NCBI GenBank assembly: GCA_964035545.1
Contig: OZ037766.1
Span: 12,781,722-12,845,721, forward strand
DNA from: Bugula neritina
Lineage: Eukaryota > Bryozoa > Gymnolaemata > Cheilostomatida > Bugulidae
Length of the DNA: 64,000 nucleotides
Direction of reading: 5' to 3'
Both the position numbers and the translations under genes were made by a program. Position 1 is the stretch's first letter, and every line of letters starts with the position of its first letter. Under the pieces are notes generated by a model, which did not search any database, was not told where the DNA came from, and worked only from the letters and a program-made list of their open reading frames with translations. Positions 11,737-25,300 of the stretch are shown one piece after another.

Positions 11737-12603
11737 TCAGTTGCGGCCCACGGGGAGGGAGAGTGTCCGCGGGCCGTGACAGTTTAACGCCCCCTGGTAT
11801 TGGGGTCGTCCTTTCTGTCCGTGGTCCTGACCAGCACTACTCCAGCCCTGCCCCACAGGTGTTGGTGGCACCCGCAGGGCCTGACCGGGGCCAGCGCCGG
11901 CCAGAATTGTTACCAGTTGTCCCAGCATCTCTACCATACGGTCCACTTCGGCTTCCAGCGGGGGAGCTTCGGGGCCTGTTGTAGCCCTGGCAGCACTGAC
12001 TCCAACTACTGGTGGGTTCCGTTGTGCTCGATGCATTTGGGTAGCCAACAGGTAAGCTTCTCCAGCCTTCAGGGCATCCTCTATTCTGGTTATCCCTTTA
12101 GCTCGAAGTTGATGGTGTAGGCCCAGGTCGTTTAGTGACTGGACAAAGGCGTCGTATGTGTAACGCTCTTGGTGTTGCGCTGGTAGGTCACTATACGCAA
12201 TCTGTGCCAGCTTCTTCACCGTCGCGGCATGTTCTTGCAGCGAGGTCCGCGGGGTGCGGCACAATCTCTGTAGCTTGGTCCTAGCGTCTATTTCGGAGAT
12301 GCCAAAACGGGCCCGCAGCGCAGCCAGTATCCCGTTTACGTCCGTTCCCACTCCGTACGGCTTGGCTTGCTCCGTCAACGCTCTCCGCAATTGGATAAGG
12401 GCCACTCTATGCGGCCATTGAGCAATCTCCATTACCTCTCTAAATTCTTGTATAAACTGTTCGACATCTTCTGACCCAGTAAAGGTGGGAGCTTTCAAGC
12501 AATATCTATAAGCTTCTTCTCCCTCACGATTCACAGGGTTAACATCATTTCTACGCTCACCTTCTACTGGGGGTGGTTGCATTCTAGCATTTTCAGTCTC
12601 CAT
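11737..12603 (-). CDS. Gypsy gag protein (element 1)
   Basis: 288 codons starting METENARMQ just after the primer binding site. The retrotransposon gag core is visible as APTFTGSEDVEQFIQEF followed by WPHRVALIQLRRAL. Element 2 has a clear CCHC zinc knuckle near its gag C terminus (CWECGNQGHFRRYC). The matching segment here has lost its cysteines through substitution and a small shift, ending in VGRN. The pro-pol frame is +1 relative to gag here but -1 in element 2, consistent with an indel in the junction, which contains long G/C homopolymers near 11431 and 11680. Confidence 0.85.
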   Translation of the reverse strand: METENARMQPPPVEGERRNDVNPVNREGEEAYRYCLKAPTFTGSEDVEQFIQEFREVMEIAQWPHRVALIQLRRALTEQAKPYGVGTDVNGILAALRARFGISEIDARTKLQRLCRTPRTSLQEHAATVKKLAQIAYSDLPAQHQERYTYDAFVQSLNDLGLHHQLRAKGITRIEDALKAGEAYLLATQMHRAQRNPPVVGVSAARATTGPEAPPLEAEVDRMVEMLGQLVTILAGAGPGQALRVPPTPVGQGWSSAGQDHGQKGRPQYQGALNCHGPRTLSLPVGRN

Positions 12604-12617
12604 CTTTGATGTACACT

Positions 12618-12635
12618 ATCCCACTGCTGCCACCA
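12618..12635 (-). other. Primer binding site, tRNA-Leu type
   Basis: TGGTGGCAGCAGTGGGAT begins two bases inside the 5' LTR. It is complementary, with one mismatch, to the 3' end of a metazoan tRNA-Leu (acceptor CCCACCGCTGCCA plus CCA). Confidence 0.75.
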
Positions 12636-12636
12636 C

Positions 12637-12941
12637 TGTTATGATTTTCAGATTTAGGGTCGATGTGCAACCAAGAGAGTCTATTTATTACTAGAGAAAC
12701 TTCACCGATATAAGTCGAGTAGATATCGTTATATTTGAATACAAGAATACATAATAAAATCTAATATACAACAGTAATAATACGCACGTCTATTTAATTT
12801 ACAGCACTATCCTCAACTGAGCTAGTAGCGCGAAGCTGCTACTATTACTCATAAGCAGCTTAGCTAATTGGCTAGTACATCGTTCCGGGTCAATACGCAA
12901 CCTTGCGTATTGTGTTGCTGGTAGCTCTACGAGCCACCACA
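12637..12941 (-). repeat. 5' LTR of gypsy element 1
   Basis: 305-bp direct repeat of 5484-5788. Starts TGTGGTGG and ends CATAACA on the coding strand. It presumably carries the element's promoter and polyadenylation signal. Confidence 0.95.
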
Positions 12942-13394
12942 ATATAAACAAATACTATAGGGAAGTGTAAAACAAGTGCGGAATAAAACTAAAATATTAA
13001 TTACAAATAAGGAACGACAACTTTTTTTATTTATTTTTATTTATTATAGCAACACCAAGCATAATATTTATAGACAATATAACTATGTAAAAATATAGCT
13101 GACAAATATCTCACCCATGGTGCGTTACGTGTTCCCTGCTTCACTAATCAAGTAGATATGCTGCTGAGTATAGGAGGTGAATGTGATGAAACACAGTTTG
13201 ATTATTTACTTTTATACACTTTGAGAGAATCAATTAAAAAACTGACAGTCATCTAAAAAGATTGTATAAATTGTCTGTTGCATTGCAAAATGAGTTATTT
13301 GAAAGTAATATACTTGTCAACATTTTGAATGATTTATTTATAAAATTTTAGGTTTCAAATTGATACACATAGTTTGTTTTTATGCTAATTTTTT

Positions 13395-13490
13395 AAGATT
13401 CAGAGCCAGATGCGAACTCAAAAACTTTCATTTTTGTTCAAGTGCAAACAATTGCAAAGTCTTGACCACTACATTACAATACTTGATTGA
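13395..13490 (-). repeat. Possible tRNA-like repeat piece
   Basis: Read on the - strand it has TGTAGTGGTCAAGAC (box-A-like) and GAGTTCGCATC (box-B-like), separated by an AT-rich insert. It resembles the other SINE heads in the window but is degraded. Confidence 0.35.
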
Positions 13491-13834
13491 AAAATTTAAT
13501 CTTAGCTAGTATTTATAAACAAATGTATTGTTCATTAAGTCTCCATTCCTAAAACAAAAAAATAAATCATTGAGAAAATAGCATAGCTAATGTCTAAAAT
13601 TTAATACAGCTCTGAAATTTTTATAAGTTTCTCAAGGTTCTATACTTTATAAATTTGAACAAATAGCATAGTTTTAACCTGATTGCTACATCTGAACACT
13701 CGATATACAAAGTGAAACCAAGGCTTATATATAAGTTGTTCATGCGCAGCACCAGACTAAATGAGCAACTATAGTCAGGTTATATTAGAAGCATTCTAAT
13801 TAATACCACCAGAAAATAGTAATACTCAAGTCAA

Positions 13835-13965
13835 CAGTGCCCTTTGGTGTAGTGGTAGTTGAAGCTCAACCCTATGGTACTATGGCATTGAGCAGCCACG
13901 GGACAGGACTTTCCTATTATCTAATCACCGTGTATAGTGATACTCGCTAGGATACTATGATCATC
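13835..13965 (+). repeat. Possible tRNA-like repeat piece
   Basis: Starts CCTTTGGTGTAGTGGTAG, which resembles a pol III box A. No clear box B. Possibly another SINE family. Confidence 0.35.
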
Positions 13966-15989
13966 AACATCAGTTTCACTAACTAAAACTATGTGATACT
14001 AAGACATATATGATTTACAATTTGTAGAATACACAAGCTAACAGAGACATAACCTTCATTTTTCTATAGTTATAAGTCACGAAAAATAATTATCAACACT
14101 AAGCTTTTGCTTTACTCTGTGTATAACTGCAAAAATAGATGTTTACTTATATCTGTGCCATCTAACACATCATATGCATTATATAAAATAGATAACTTAT
14201 GGTTTCTCAGTGTCAATGTGATATAAGAATAATATAAGTTTCTATGCCATTTCAACAACTTGCATTGCTGCAGAAGCTGATCGAGGCAAGCAGAGCTATT
14301 GTATTTTCACCAAAAACTGAGCTGTATGTTATCAGATTCAGGGTATAAACTGCAGTACGTGTAAATAAACTTATCGCAAAAAAAACCTACAACATATAAA
14401 GAATTTTCAAAATCAATATTCATTAATAATAGGATTGTTTTGCTTGAACTAAAAACAGTAAATTTTACTTTAGCATGGTTTACCCGTCCAGAAAATATTT
14501 AAAATTAGATGTATCAGGCTTGAAAATGAGTGAATTTCTACTGTCTCTAATGTATGATCAAGACTATTTGAGTTAAACATTGAGCATTTCACCAAATTTG
14601 TGTTAGAGTCATATACATAAAGTACAACAGAAACGCTACAAATTATAATCTAACTTACCATCGAAGCATGAATAATCTACTTTTTTGTTTTGTTTTCATA
14701 TTTGTAAGTATTTTTCACCATACAAAATAGCCACAATTTTTCAAAGTTATAGCGTGTCAAACTGTTTTCAGTGTCACCAACTCTTGTTTTGTAATATGAA
14801 ATTAATGTTTAACACACTACTGCTGCATCTATGTATGCAGCTTTTGTTGTCCAGATGCAAGGTTTATTTAGGTCTATAACCAGTGTTAACATCAGAGAGC
14901 AAGGCCTGACCATGCGCTTGCATATGCATTTAAAATAATATGTTGTTCACGTCATTTTACTTTATATACTGTATAAACGCTATAATAACATATTCATATT
15001 TCATTTTACACGTACAGATCATAAAAAGATTACGCGTTGGTTCAACACTTATTATAGAGTTACCTTTTCTTAAAATTGTGTCACTGATTTGTAAACATCT
15101 GACGAAATTATGTTATACTGACAAGCATCTCTGCAGAAACATCGAGTAGTGATTAATATCAAACGATCGGGTAATTGTCAGGGCAATAAAAACCGCGCAG
15201 TGCAGTTTAAATGAGTGGCACGAAATGGTCTAATCCGTTGTCCTACTCGTTGAGGAATACTTATAATAATTAGTAATTAATAAATAAATTATTAAAAATT
15301 TCATACCTACTATTGCACAGTAAACACGAATTATAATTATTATGTAATTGTTTTGTTTGCCTTCGCTGCTCATTAATATTGTTAATATATAATATTAATT
15401 ATATTTACAAAATTATAATCAACATAAAACTAAAAGTAAAACTAAAAGTGAAACTAAAACCAAGTGAGAATCGAAATGAAATTCAAATTGAAATAATTTA
15501 TATTAAAAATATTAATTATTTAAATTTTCATTATCATAAATACAATTACAAATTTATTATAGTATCATCATTTACTTTCACTTTTAGTTTTAGGCTATTG
15601 TTAATGTTATATTTATAGTAATTATATTTAATTTTATATTAATTTGAATTACAACTTTTAGTTTTACTTGAGGTTGAACTTGAACGTTTAAAATTTAAAA
15701 AAAAATCTAAATAATTATTTAAATTACATTACTATAACTATATTGAGTATAATTATAAGTATAAAACTCTAAATCTCAGTATGACTATGAGTATGAGTAT
15801 CACACAATCATTGTGACAATGAGTATGACAAGGGACAGGGTTAAACTCCGACACATTGTCAATCATAATGAGTGAATGACAGTCACTCAGTGTGACAGTC
15901 ACACTCCAGTTATACTAATACTATAGTAACTGACTGTCAGACGCCAATGTAACAATAAGTTAAATATTAAGGTGGAGATCATACTGATT

Positions 15990-16082
15990 TGTCAACTACT
16001 AGTAGTAGTAGTAGTACTAGTACTACTACTACTAATAGTACTAGGACTACCACCACCACCACTACTATTAATATTAATAGTG
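15990..16082. repeat. Palindromic TAG/TAC microsatellite
   Basis: Runs of TAG are followed by runs of TAC and ACC, so the array is self-complementary around ACTAGT and could form a hairpin. It lies about 310 bp before the kinesin start codon. Confidence 0.85.
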
Positions 16083-16391
16083 GTAATTGATTTTAATTCA
16101 TATTGATGTTTATTGGTATTGAAAGGCATATTCATATTAATTATTATAAATTATGATGGTAACTCAAACTGGCTTGCCTTCCTTGCAATGTAACCTCTTC
16201 TAGTTATAAGATTAAAATTACTTTTTAGGCTTGAGTTTTACTTAAATTCAATACTTCGCTATGGTTTACGCCTATGGGCTGCTACTACTTCTCATCTGGT
16301 ATTGAGTCAAAATGAATTCAAATTATTGCAAATGATAATTTGACTATAAAGTTCTAAGAAAATAATATTTATTTTTTAGGTGAATTAAAAA

Positions 16392-19300
16392 ATGAACTCC
16401 TCGATGGATGGTAGCAGTATGGATTTGTTTATGGAAGATTACTCTGCGGAAAATGAGTGTGAAGATATTAGGAAGGAGCTAGCACCTGAGTTCATGCTAG
16501 ATGAACCGTCACAGACTACAATGCCGCCACCTCCTTTACCTGATGCTTCTGAAAAAATGCGCGTTTTTCTTCGAATTCGTCCTTTATCAAAGGAAGAAGA
16601 ATCAAAGAGTGAAAATCAGGTAGAATTTTATTGTATACCTTTTCACTAGATCTGTTGAAGCAGTACTAATTGTGTGATTTGAAGGTTGTGTGTGCAGTTT
16701 AAAGTAGAATAAAATCAATGCGATTTCTTATAATTTATGTAATCATGAATTAGAAATTAATAAAATAAGTATTGGAAAGTTTTTGCTATTATCTGGCTCA
16801 AAAGAGTAAAGTTGTAATAAACTAAAAATGATCATTAGTAGGTGCATCACTATGGTTTTTTCTTGAAAATGCTTACATACTACCTGTCAAAGATTGTGCT
16901 CACTAAAGGCCTGTAACTTTTTCTATGCATGTGTTTATTTCACGCAAGCTGTATTTAAATAAGTTGTATGACACTGCATTGTATGGGTTTTTCAAATGCC
17001 TGTTTGTTTGGTTATGTGTTATCTCTTCTTATGATGCATCCTGTCAACAGCTAATTCAATGGTGTCTTAACTTGCTGATGATGTTTTCATTGGTGTCATA
17101 ATTGCTATGTTGTAGGGCTGTGTTTCAGTCCAAAGTTCAACAAAAGTCAACATGATTGCGCCGAAGGATTCGAGGGCATTTGAGAATACTGCACTGGGTT
17201 GTAAAACTGTTGACTCCTTTACTTTCACTCACATATATGATGAGATGACATCACAAAAAATTCTCTTTGAAGACTGCATGCTGAATACAGTTAAAGACTT
17301 TGTTGATGGCCAGAACTGTTTATGTTTTGCATATGGCGTCACTAATTCTGGGAAAACCTATACTATGCTTGGTAATAAGTTTTCCATTCATTTTGGTGTT
17401 TGAAAATATTGTTAAATCAATGATGTTGAAGTTATTTTTATTCTTAATTTGCTTTGAACCTTTAAAGGAGCACCTAAAGAAGAAGGAATTGTGCCCAGGT
17501 CTTTAGAGGTGATATTCAATACCATCGGAGACAAACAGTATGCAGCTGCAAATATCAAACCAAAGTTTTATTCAGAGGCTAAAAAGCTGTCCACAGAAGA
17601 GCTGGCTGAAGCTAATAAATTTAAAGCCATGATTTTCAGTGCTGCAACGGTGTGTAAAGATTTAATTGATTGCAAGAATATTGCAACTACTGTATTTAAT
17701 GACTAACCTGCAGTATCGAATTAATAAATTCTTATAGCATAGTTCCTTCATATTTTTCAATCTAGTGAAAGATGATTCTCCAAACTTGAAAAAGTTTTGT
17801 GTATGTATTTTCATTGCTTAACTACGTATGTTTATCATGTCCTAAAATAATCAAGTATGGTTTGCATCACTAAGTGGCAGCTATAGCATTATTTCACAGT
17901 TTCTTTCTACTCTAATGTATGTTATATATGGTGCAGTATGTTAGTTAGGTGATAGACTCATTTGTTTTTGTGGTATGATAGAAAAATAGGCCGAGAGAGA
18001 AGCAGTGTTCTCATTAGTACAACAAGCAAAGCAGTTGTAATAATGATTGTAGCACACAGCAGTGCTCTTAACCCCAGCGATATGTTCTGACCACAAACAC
18101 TCAGACACCTCTATCACTCATCAACAAAACATGCTTACTGTTGTAGTCCGTATGGATGTAATTTACTTGTAGAAAATGACAGGAGACTCCTCTTATATGT
18201 ATACCTCGTGTGACTCCCTGGCCTCCCAGTCTTCAGTTGGGGAAAGTTTGCTAGACTGTAAGTATACAGGAGTTGCTGTGCAATGTCTCAGTGTTGGCTT
18301 TTTTAACTTTGAATATCTAATGAAAAGACCATAGTTGTAATCTAACTGTTGATATATAGTTTGGGAAAACATTTATTTTGTTTCATCTGGTCCAATAATA
18401 AAAAAATTGAATCTTAATGAAGTCTGTGCCATTTGCAGCATAAAACTCATGCAAAACTCCTGAAATGCAAATTTTATTCTCGATTGCATACTAGATTTTA
18501 CAGCTCCTAATATTTTGTTCACTTACTCGCTCTTGCTCATGAAGCACTAGATAATACAACTTGCCAAGTGTAGTTCATATGTCCCGTGTGTCTGTACACT
18601 GTCTATCCAGACTATCTGTGATACCAGGTGATGAAAACACGTTCAACCAGGCAAGTGCCAACGTTCAAGAGCAGGAAAACCTACGATATTCTGTGTGGGT
18701 GTCTTTTGCGGAGATATATAATGAGCAGATACATGATTTACTCGAGCCTTTAGCTAAGACTCTAAACATTGAGAAGAAAAGGAAAGTGCTAAACTTGAGA
18801 GAAGATCGAAACGGAAATCCATATATCAAAGGTTGGGGAGTTACAACAAAATTGCTGAAGTATAGATGCCATATTAAGATATTGAATTTTCATTCATGCA
18901 AAGCTCTTTGTAAAATACCCTAAGAAATGGGCAATTCAAAGAGTGCAATTTGTAAGCAGTTAAAAGCAAAAGTATGGTTTTCATGTTAAAGCAGCAATTT
19001 CTTACAATTGGCCAATGAAACTCTCTCATCTGGATGACTGTAGTCTTGTAGGAGTAAAAACTATACGTTGTTTTTATTTTGGTACTTATATTGTTTATGA
19101 GCTTGCCAGTAGTTAACTTGCTGTAGTTTGCCATTTTATCAGATACTTTTTGTAAACATTTCAGGTAAACAAAATGTTTTAAGTCGTGAATAGGTGGGAA
19201 ATTTTTTTTCTTGGATAATACTGACTTGGATATCTTTGCTCACTTGACTTAAATTAATATTTAATAATATAAATTAATTCTAGTAGCTCTTATCGGTGTA

Positions 19301-22300
19301 AATGTATCCCTTTCTGTTTATAGCTTGCACATTTCCTTCTCTATTTTGATGTAGATTTGAAGCAAGTTCAAGTCAGCTCAGCGGATGAAGCCCTCAAAGT
19401 GCTGGCGTTTGGCAAGAGGAGCCTTAATTATGCATGCACTCCTTTGAATGAAAAGTCTAGCCGCAGCCACTGTATCTTCACCATTAAAATGATACGTATA
19501 GTAGATGAGCTCAACCCACACACTGCTCATGTCAACCAGTAAGCACTTGTTACTAATATTTTATTACACTACATTTTTAAGTTATGCAATTCTGTCTATG
19601 ATGGGGGATTTTTGTAGTTCCTAACGTTACATGTAAAACAAATTTGGTTTATCTCATCAGTCTTATTTCCTGATTCTTTTACATTAATGTTATTACACCT
19701 ACCAATTTTTTTAAGACCTAGCTTTTAGGTATTTTAATAACTCACAATAAGAAGTAATGTTCTAATTTTCTCCCAATGATTTATGCAACTCTCATTTTAC
19801 AGCTTGAGCTTCTGCGATTTGGCTGGCAGTGAACGGTGCAATCGCACTGGGAATACTGGAGACAGGTTTAAAGAGGCTAATAGCATAAACAATTCACTTT
19901 TGACTTTGAGAAGATGTATGCATCTATTGAGACAAAATCAACTTGGAAAGTATGTTTTGTGATAACTGAACTAAATTTTTATGTTAATTCTACCAGTTTG
20001 GAATAATTTATCCAGATTTTATCGAATTTTGTAAGCTGAAAATAAAAAATAAAGTTCCCCTGATTTAAAGTGAGCCTGACAACCCAGCCATATGGTAAGC
20101 TTGAGTGGAGTTGCTACAAGCTCACTAATCAAATAGAGTTCTTTTTGAACTCATATAATGAAGTAAAGATGTATTCCTATAACTGTGTATTCTTTGGCAG
20201 ACTTCACCTATTCTATGTCATGTGTTTTTATAACCCGTGTTTTGTTGAGTGAGTTATCACTCACTCTTTTCTTTTTACAGTTCAGTAGAGGGTTTTTTTT
20301 ACATTTGTGGCAACAATTAGTAGCATAGCTAAAATTTATGGATGAAACGTAGCCAATAAAGTGAAGTCCAGAACAGTTTGATAATGTAGTGAATAGGTTC
20401 TCACTATACTTCCTACTTGTAGAATAAGTAATGTTAAATATTAAACTTTATTGCACACAGTACGATTTATCATTCACATTTCTGCCATACCTACAAAAGC
20501 ATTATCTTCTTGTCTAATTGAATTCTTTGTTACAGAAACTGATAATGCTCTTTGCATTTAATATTATTGTATGAAACCAAGTTACTATTGCAATGCTGTT
20601 CTACCTCCACGCTTAACTGTAAAACAGCTGCCTATGTCCAGTTTTTTCTTTCAGGACATCAAAGGAAAAGATAGTGCCATTCAGAGAAAGCAAATTAACC
20701 CGGCTCTTTCAGACCTACTTCTCTGGTAAAGGTAAAGCAAGTATGCTTGTGAACATCAGCCCCGCAGCAAGCTCCTATGATGAAAATATTCAAACGCTCA
20801 AGTTTTCAGCTATTGGTGAGATTTTTGAACACACAATACTTTTCGCTTTACTGATTCGTCTGTTCTTGTGCATTTAATGTTTGTGTCCAGAAAAACCTCA
20901 CAACATTTTAGCACCATGTTGACTATAGTTTTATCAGCATTTGAGAGTTTGAATTAATTTTTACCATGTTTAAGAAAATATAAATTGGGTTTAAGTTCAT
21001 TAACTGCATTTATTTTGTTTTCTGTTTACACAACTTATATAGCATTATTTTGTATACTTCCTTTATGTGCGGAAGCAAAACATATGATGTATTGAACTTT
21101 AACTTGTAGCTCAACATGTACAGTCTGTGGCTGAGAAAGCAGACCCAATTCCAAAAAAGAAAGCTGGAGTCTCTTTACTCACGGAGAACTTTGATGGCAG
21201 AGGAACTATTCAGTGGGCCACAAAAGGTACAATGTCTTGTTTATTTGTGTACAGGCAGTTATGCCCAGTTCACACTGCAGCTTGCTTTGAGCAATGTAAT
21301 CATCGAGTTTTAGGTCATATCTCATTTTTATCTCTTCACACTAAAAGCTATCTGGGTCATCTTACTTTGTTTAGTACACATCAGCAAATTATAACCAAAA
21401 ATTAAAATTTGCGAAGAATTCATGAAAAACCCATCATGCCGCACATCTCAAAGCAAAAAAATAAGGAAAAAAAAATAGAAAGCCAAGCAAAATTAAAAAA
21501 TCATTGATTTTTTAGTTGTATTTGTTAATGTTTTGTTAGTTAAAGAGAAAAACCATATGAATTAGCAGCTAAATTGTGAAAAATAGCCAAAAACTAGAGA
21601 TACCGAGTGTGTACTAAATTAAGTAAACTGGCCCATCCATGATTTATTGACAATAGTTTTTAAAGTGCTGTTTGAAATTAACATATTTCCAATGTATCGA
21701 ATAATAGCATTGGCTAATATGAAGCTGCAACGCTTAGCCAATCAACCCTTGGAAAGAACGAACAATGAAATGAGCTCATCATTGAACATTTTATGCATTG
21801 GACGCCAAATAATGTGGTTTAGAATTAAACAGCTGTGTCATCTTTCAATTCTCCAGCACAAATTCATAATTTATCCTTGAATAAGTTTGAATTTGTTCGC
21901 TGTTCATATGGAGAAGGTAAAATAAGGCTAAGTTAGTAGTTGAGGGTGGCTAAGAGAATAGCGCAGTAAATGGCAACTAGTACCCTGTATTCAGGGAAAA
22001 AGTTTAAATTGGTTTTAAAGGCGTTTGTGTTGCAAGCTATTCAGCTGGAGCAAGTTATTCTGTTTTAATGTATGGTAGTGGTGATGCAGCTGTGGTGTAT
22101 TTCAGATGAGATTCAGCAGGATGCTGAGATGTCCATCATCGAGGAGGAAGAGCCTGGTAAGTGTGAGAGTAGACAATAACATACGTCATTTATTAGCTCT
22201 GAATTAAAATGCTATGGATAAATACCAGACTTATGTTTGTTCAAGTAGATGGGATTATGGATTTGACACATAACGAGTTCTTCGTGGCTGACAAAAACTT

Positions 22301-25300
22301 TCACTTGTGTCAACTGCTGAGGCACACACTGGCAGGTTGCAGCTATTGTGTTAACATCAGATCTTAAAGACTGGGTAGTAAAATAATGTTTTTATTTTGG
22401 TTATTTTTGATACTATATTTCATGTATACTATTAAATGACTTTTCTAGCAGTTAGAATAATAAGCATATTGTTCTCAGTAATCATTTAGCTTTTCGACTA
22501 GTGAAGTTTTCTGTTGTTAGTTTTAATGGATTACTTATTTATTTCACTGCTCGCAAGTGTTTTTATGTGATCTATTGTTTGAAACCAATACATATTATGT
22601 AGTTAGGTATTACTATGAGTACAGCCCGAGTGTACACCCGTTCTTGCAGCTTCATTTGTTGTTTTGGTCTACAAAGAACCTATGGTAGTTACCCAAAAAG
22701 CTGGAAAATATAAGTTTTGATGATAATGTTCGCGATTTGTATTTTTGAACTGTAAAGTAGACTTGAATAAAAGTCATCAACAATTTGTGATATTTTTAGA
22801 CAGTCCACGGTACATTAAGCACATGGAAGTTATAGACAAGTTACAGAAAGCTCTGATAGAAGCCGATCAATTGATAAAAAATGAAAGGCGTGAAAAAAAG
22901 CAACTGGAGTCTGATTTGCATAAAGAGTTTCGTAAGAAGATGGCTGCACATACTGCCAAGATTGAAGCCGACCACGAGTAAGTTTCTAGTGTGTGTAGAA
23001 TTCTTTTATGATCCAATGGGCTGGCTGTACATCGTTTTAAAATATATGTAAAAACTAGCTTACATTTCGGTATCCCTCCAGTTTGGTGGACATTTTTCCG
23101 TGATCCTCAATTTCCATGATTTTTTGTTAAGTTGATGCAAGCTTAGAAAAAGCAATATGGTCGAAATTAGTTTGACTGATAACGCAAGATTCTATTTGTT
23201 AGGTATCAAATGGCTGAAGAAAAACAAAGGCATGAAGACTATGTGGAAGAAAAAGTGAATTTGATCTCTTCTGCGATAAATAAAGCTGCCAAACGAAAGC
23301 TGGACAAAGCTGAAGAGGAGATACTCAAGAATGAGGTGTGGTATTAGGCTGTGAAGTAGCACAGTTTTTTGCCTTTACAGGTCTTCTATAATCGTGCCAG
23401 AGCCTTTTCACTGTGTGTTTTTGGAATCATGTTGTTTTCACTTTAATTTTGTTTGTATTTTACCATTGTAGGCTAAACTGAAAGAATATGAAGCTGACAT
23501 TCTAAAATTAAAAGAACAGCTTGAACAGTTTCAAGGTAAGTTGTTGAGCTTTTCTATTAGCTTTTCCTTTTTATTTTTATTTATACATTCGGCAATTTTT
23601 GCTGCCATAAATGCAATAAAGTGTTGGCTGTCGCTTTGCATGGTTTGTGGCAACTTTGTGATGGACTCAGCTTATATGATTGAGTTTTTTGCAAGCCCTC
23701 ACCAGGTGTATGCATCAATTTTAACACACTGGCCTAATTTTAACTGTAAGTAAATATAGGAAAAAAGAAATTGTGTGCACTTTTTCATATTTTAAAAGGC
23801 TGCAAATGTAGATTATATGAGCTAGTGGGCAAAAATTAGTCGCTGTAAATGCTTTGACCACCAGTTACCGTACTAATACACCAAACCAGACTGGTGCAGA
23901 GCCACCAGGAGTGAACTTTGACCTGTTTCCATGTCTCAAACATTTGAATTGAGATCCATACATTAGAAATTGGTGATTGATTCTGTATTTAGTGTTATAC
24001 ATCATTAATATCTACAATTGGCTTCTATTTATTTGCCTAATGCTTGCTGTATGTACATGGAATAGTTGGTCAAATAAGCTAGTATGAAGCAGGCAAACTG
24101 CAGTATCAGTGTTAGTAGGGGAGTTTTATAAGCAAAAGATACACTCTACACTTTGTATTTTGCAGGTAATTCAGATTCTTGCTCGGACAGCAAGAATTTG
24201 GAAGACACCCAAGAGGAGGTAACTTTTCTCAGAGAGCAACTTGAAGATGCACAGAAAGCATTGATTGAAAAGGTAGTTGCAAGTGCTACCCTGAATAGAT
24301 AAGAGTTACTTGAATACTCAATACTGGTGAGACATTCATGTTCGTCATAAGTGGTACAGTTTCTTAATTTTTAGGACAAGAAACTCGCTGAAGTTATGGA
24401 AAGTAAACAAACTGTGATGGCTGATTTAGAGACAATAAAATCAGGTAATAATTTCTTTAGTTTTTTTGCAGTTTCCTGACCAAATCTAACAGTTTTTCAA
24501 TAAAGAAAAAATGTTTTTGACATCTGAACGATTACATTTTAACAATTTGTGTGGCAGGTAACAGGAGTGGGTGCAGTATACCCTCAAAATTGAAGAAATT
24601 ATTGACCCCGGTAAAATTCTCTTCAAAATCCTCATCTTTTGATAACAAGGATTCTTCCATGCCCCCTGTTTCTAGCACTTGCTCCACTCCTTACACTGCC
24701 ATGCATACAAAATCTAGCCTCATGCGACTGCAAGCTGCCCAAGAGTCTTCTGCTTCAAAGGCTAGCAAATGCCTTGACCAAAGTTGCTTTGCCAATTCAA
24801 ACACAAATAAAAATCTAAAAAGAAAGACTGGTGATTTAATGTTGGACACGAGAGCAACTAAAAAACGGAAAGCGGCCACAAAGAAGCGTCCAAGTCTGGT
24901 TATTAAGCGCAGTTATGAAACAAGATCAAGATTGAGAAAAAAATAAACCTTGTATACTGTAATTTAGTTTCAAGTTTTTAATAATGATTAGTAAAAGGAA
25001 GATCAATATTCAAAGCTTGTGTTTAGTTTCACTTTTTATTTTGAGATTCTCAACTGTATAAAACAAATGGTCTTTTATTTGCTCTTTTAAATGATATTTT
25101 CAATTTTTTGGAAATTTATCATTGGCAGCATTTTGTGGTCATAGAGCATAAAGGCAGTCGCAGAGGCTAGATCATGTATTTTCACTTACAATACTCCTGC
25201 TGAGCTTCATTTCGCTATATGATGGAAACTGTGGCTTGTCAATTTGCTCTATGACACCATGCCATTATTCTAGCTTAATGAATTTTTGAATTGACTACAG

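Larger units (their letters stand above)
5484..12941 (-). mobile_element. Gypsy-type LTR retrotransposon, element 1 (7,458 bp)
   Basis: Full-length element on the - strand with two 305-bp LTRs, a 4-bp target-site duplication ATAT (5480-5483 and 12942-12945), a tRNA-Leu-type primer binding site, a polypurine tract, gag, pro-pol and an extra 3' ORF with zinc fingers. Domain order is protease, reverse transcriptase, RNase H, integrase, which is the Ty3/gypsy order. By eye the two LTRs differ at only about two positions, so the insertion is recent. The coding region has one in-frame stop in pro-pol and a degraded gag zinc knuckle, so this copy is probably not autonomous. Confidence 0.95.
12946..16391. 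other. Repeat-rich spacer between gypsy element 1 and the kinesin gene
   Basis: No coding region is supported. It holds two weak tRNA-like repeat pieces (13395-13490, 13835-13965), a stretch of A/T-rich near-palindromic low-complexity DNA (15250-15700), motif-iterated DNA and a TAG/TAC microsatellite (15990-16082). The kinesin promoter or a 5' non-coding exon may lie near the right end, since the sequence just before the ATG (TTTTTTAGGTGAATTAAAAA) looks like a splice acceptor. Confidence 0.5.

Noticed and set aside
13835-13910. Intact tRNA gene
   Set aside because: Box-A-like start only; no cloverleaf or box B. The other tRNA-like stretches also fail to fold as full tRNAs and are dispersed like SINE heads.
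15990-16082. CRISPR-like or other spaced-repeat array
   Set aside because: It is a trinucleotide microsatellite without spacers, in an animal genome. No spaced direct-repeat array was seen anywhere in the window.
18436-18560. Candidate exon after TTTGCAG at 18432-18438
   Set aside because: No donor before a stop. The true joining exon is 18173-18257, which fits phase 0 to 1 on both sides.
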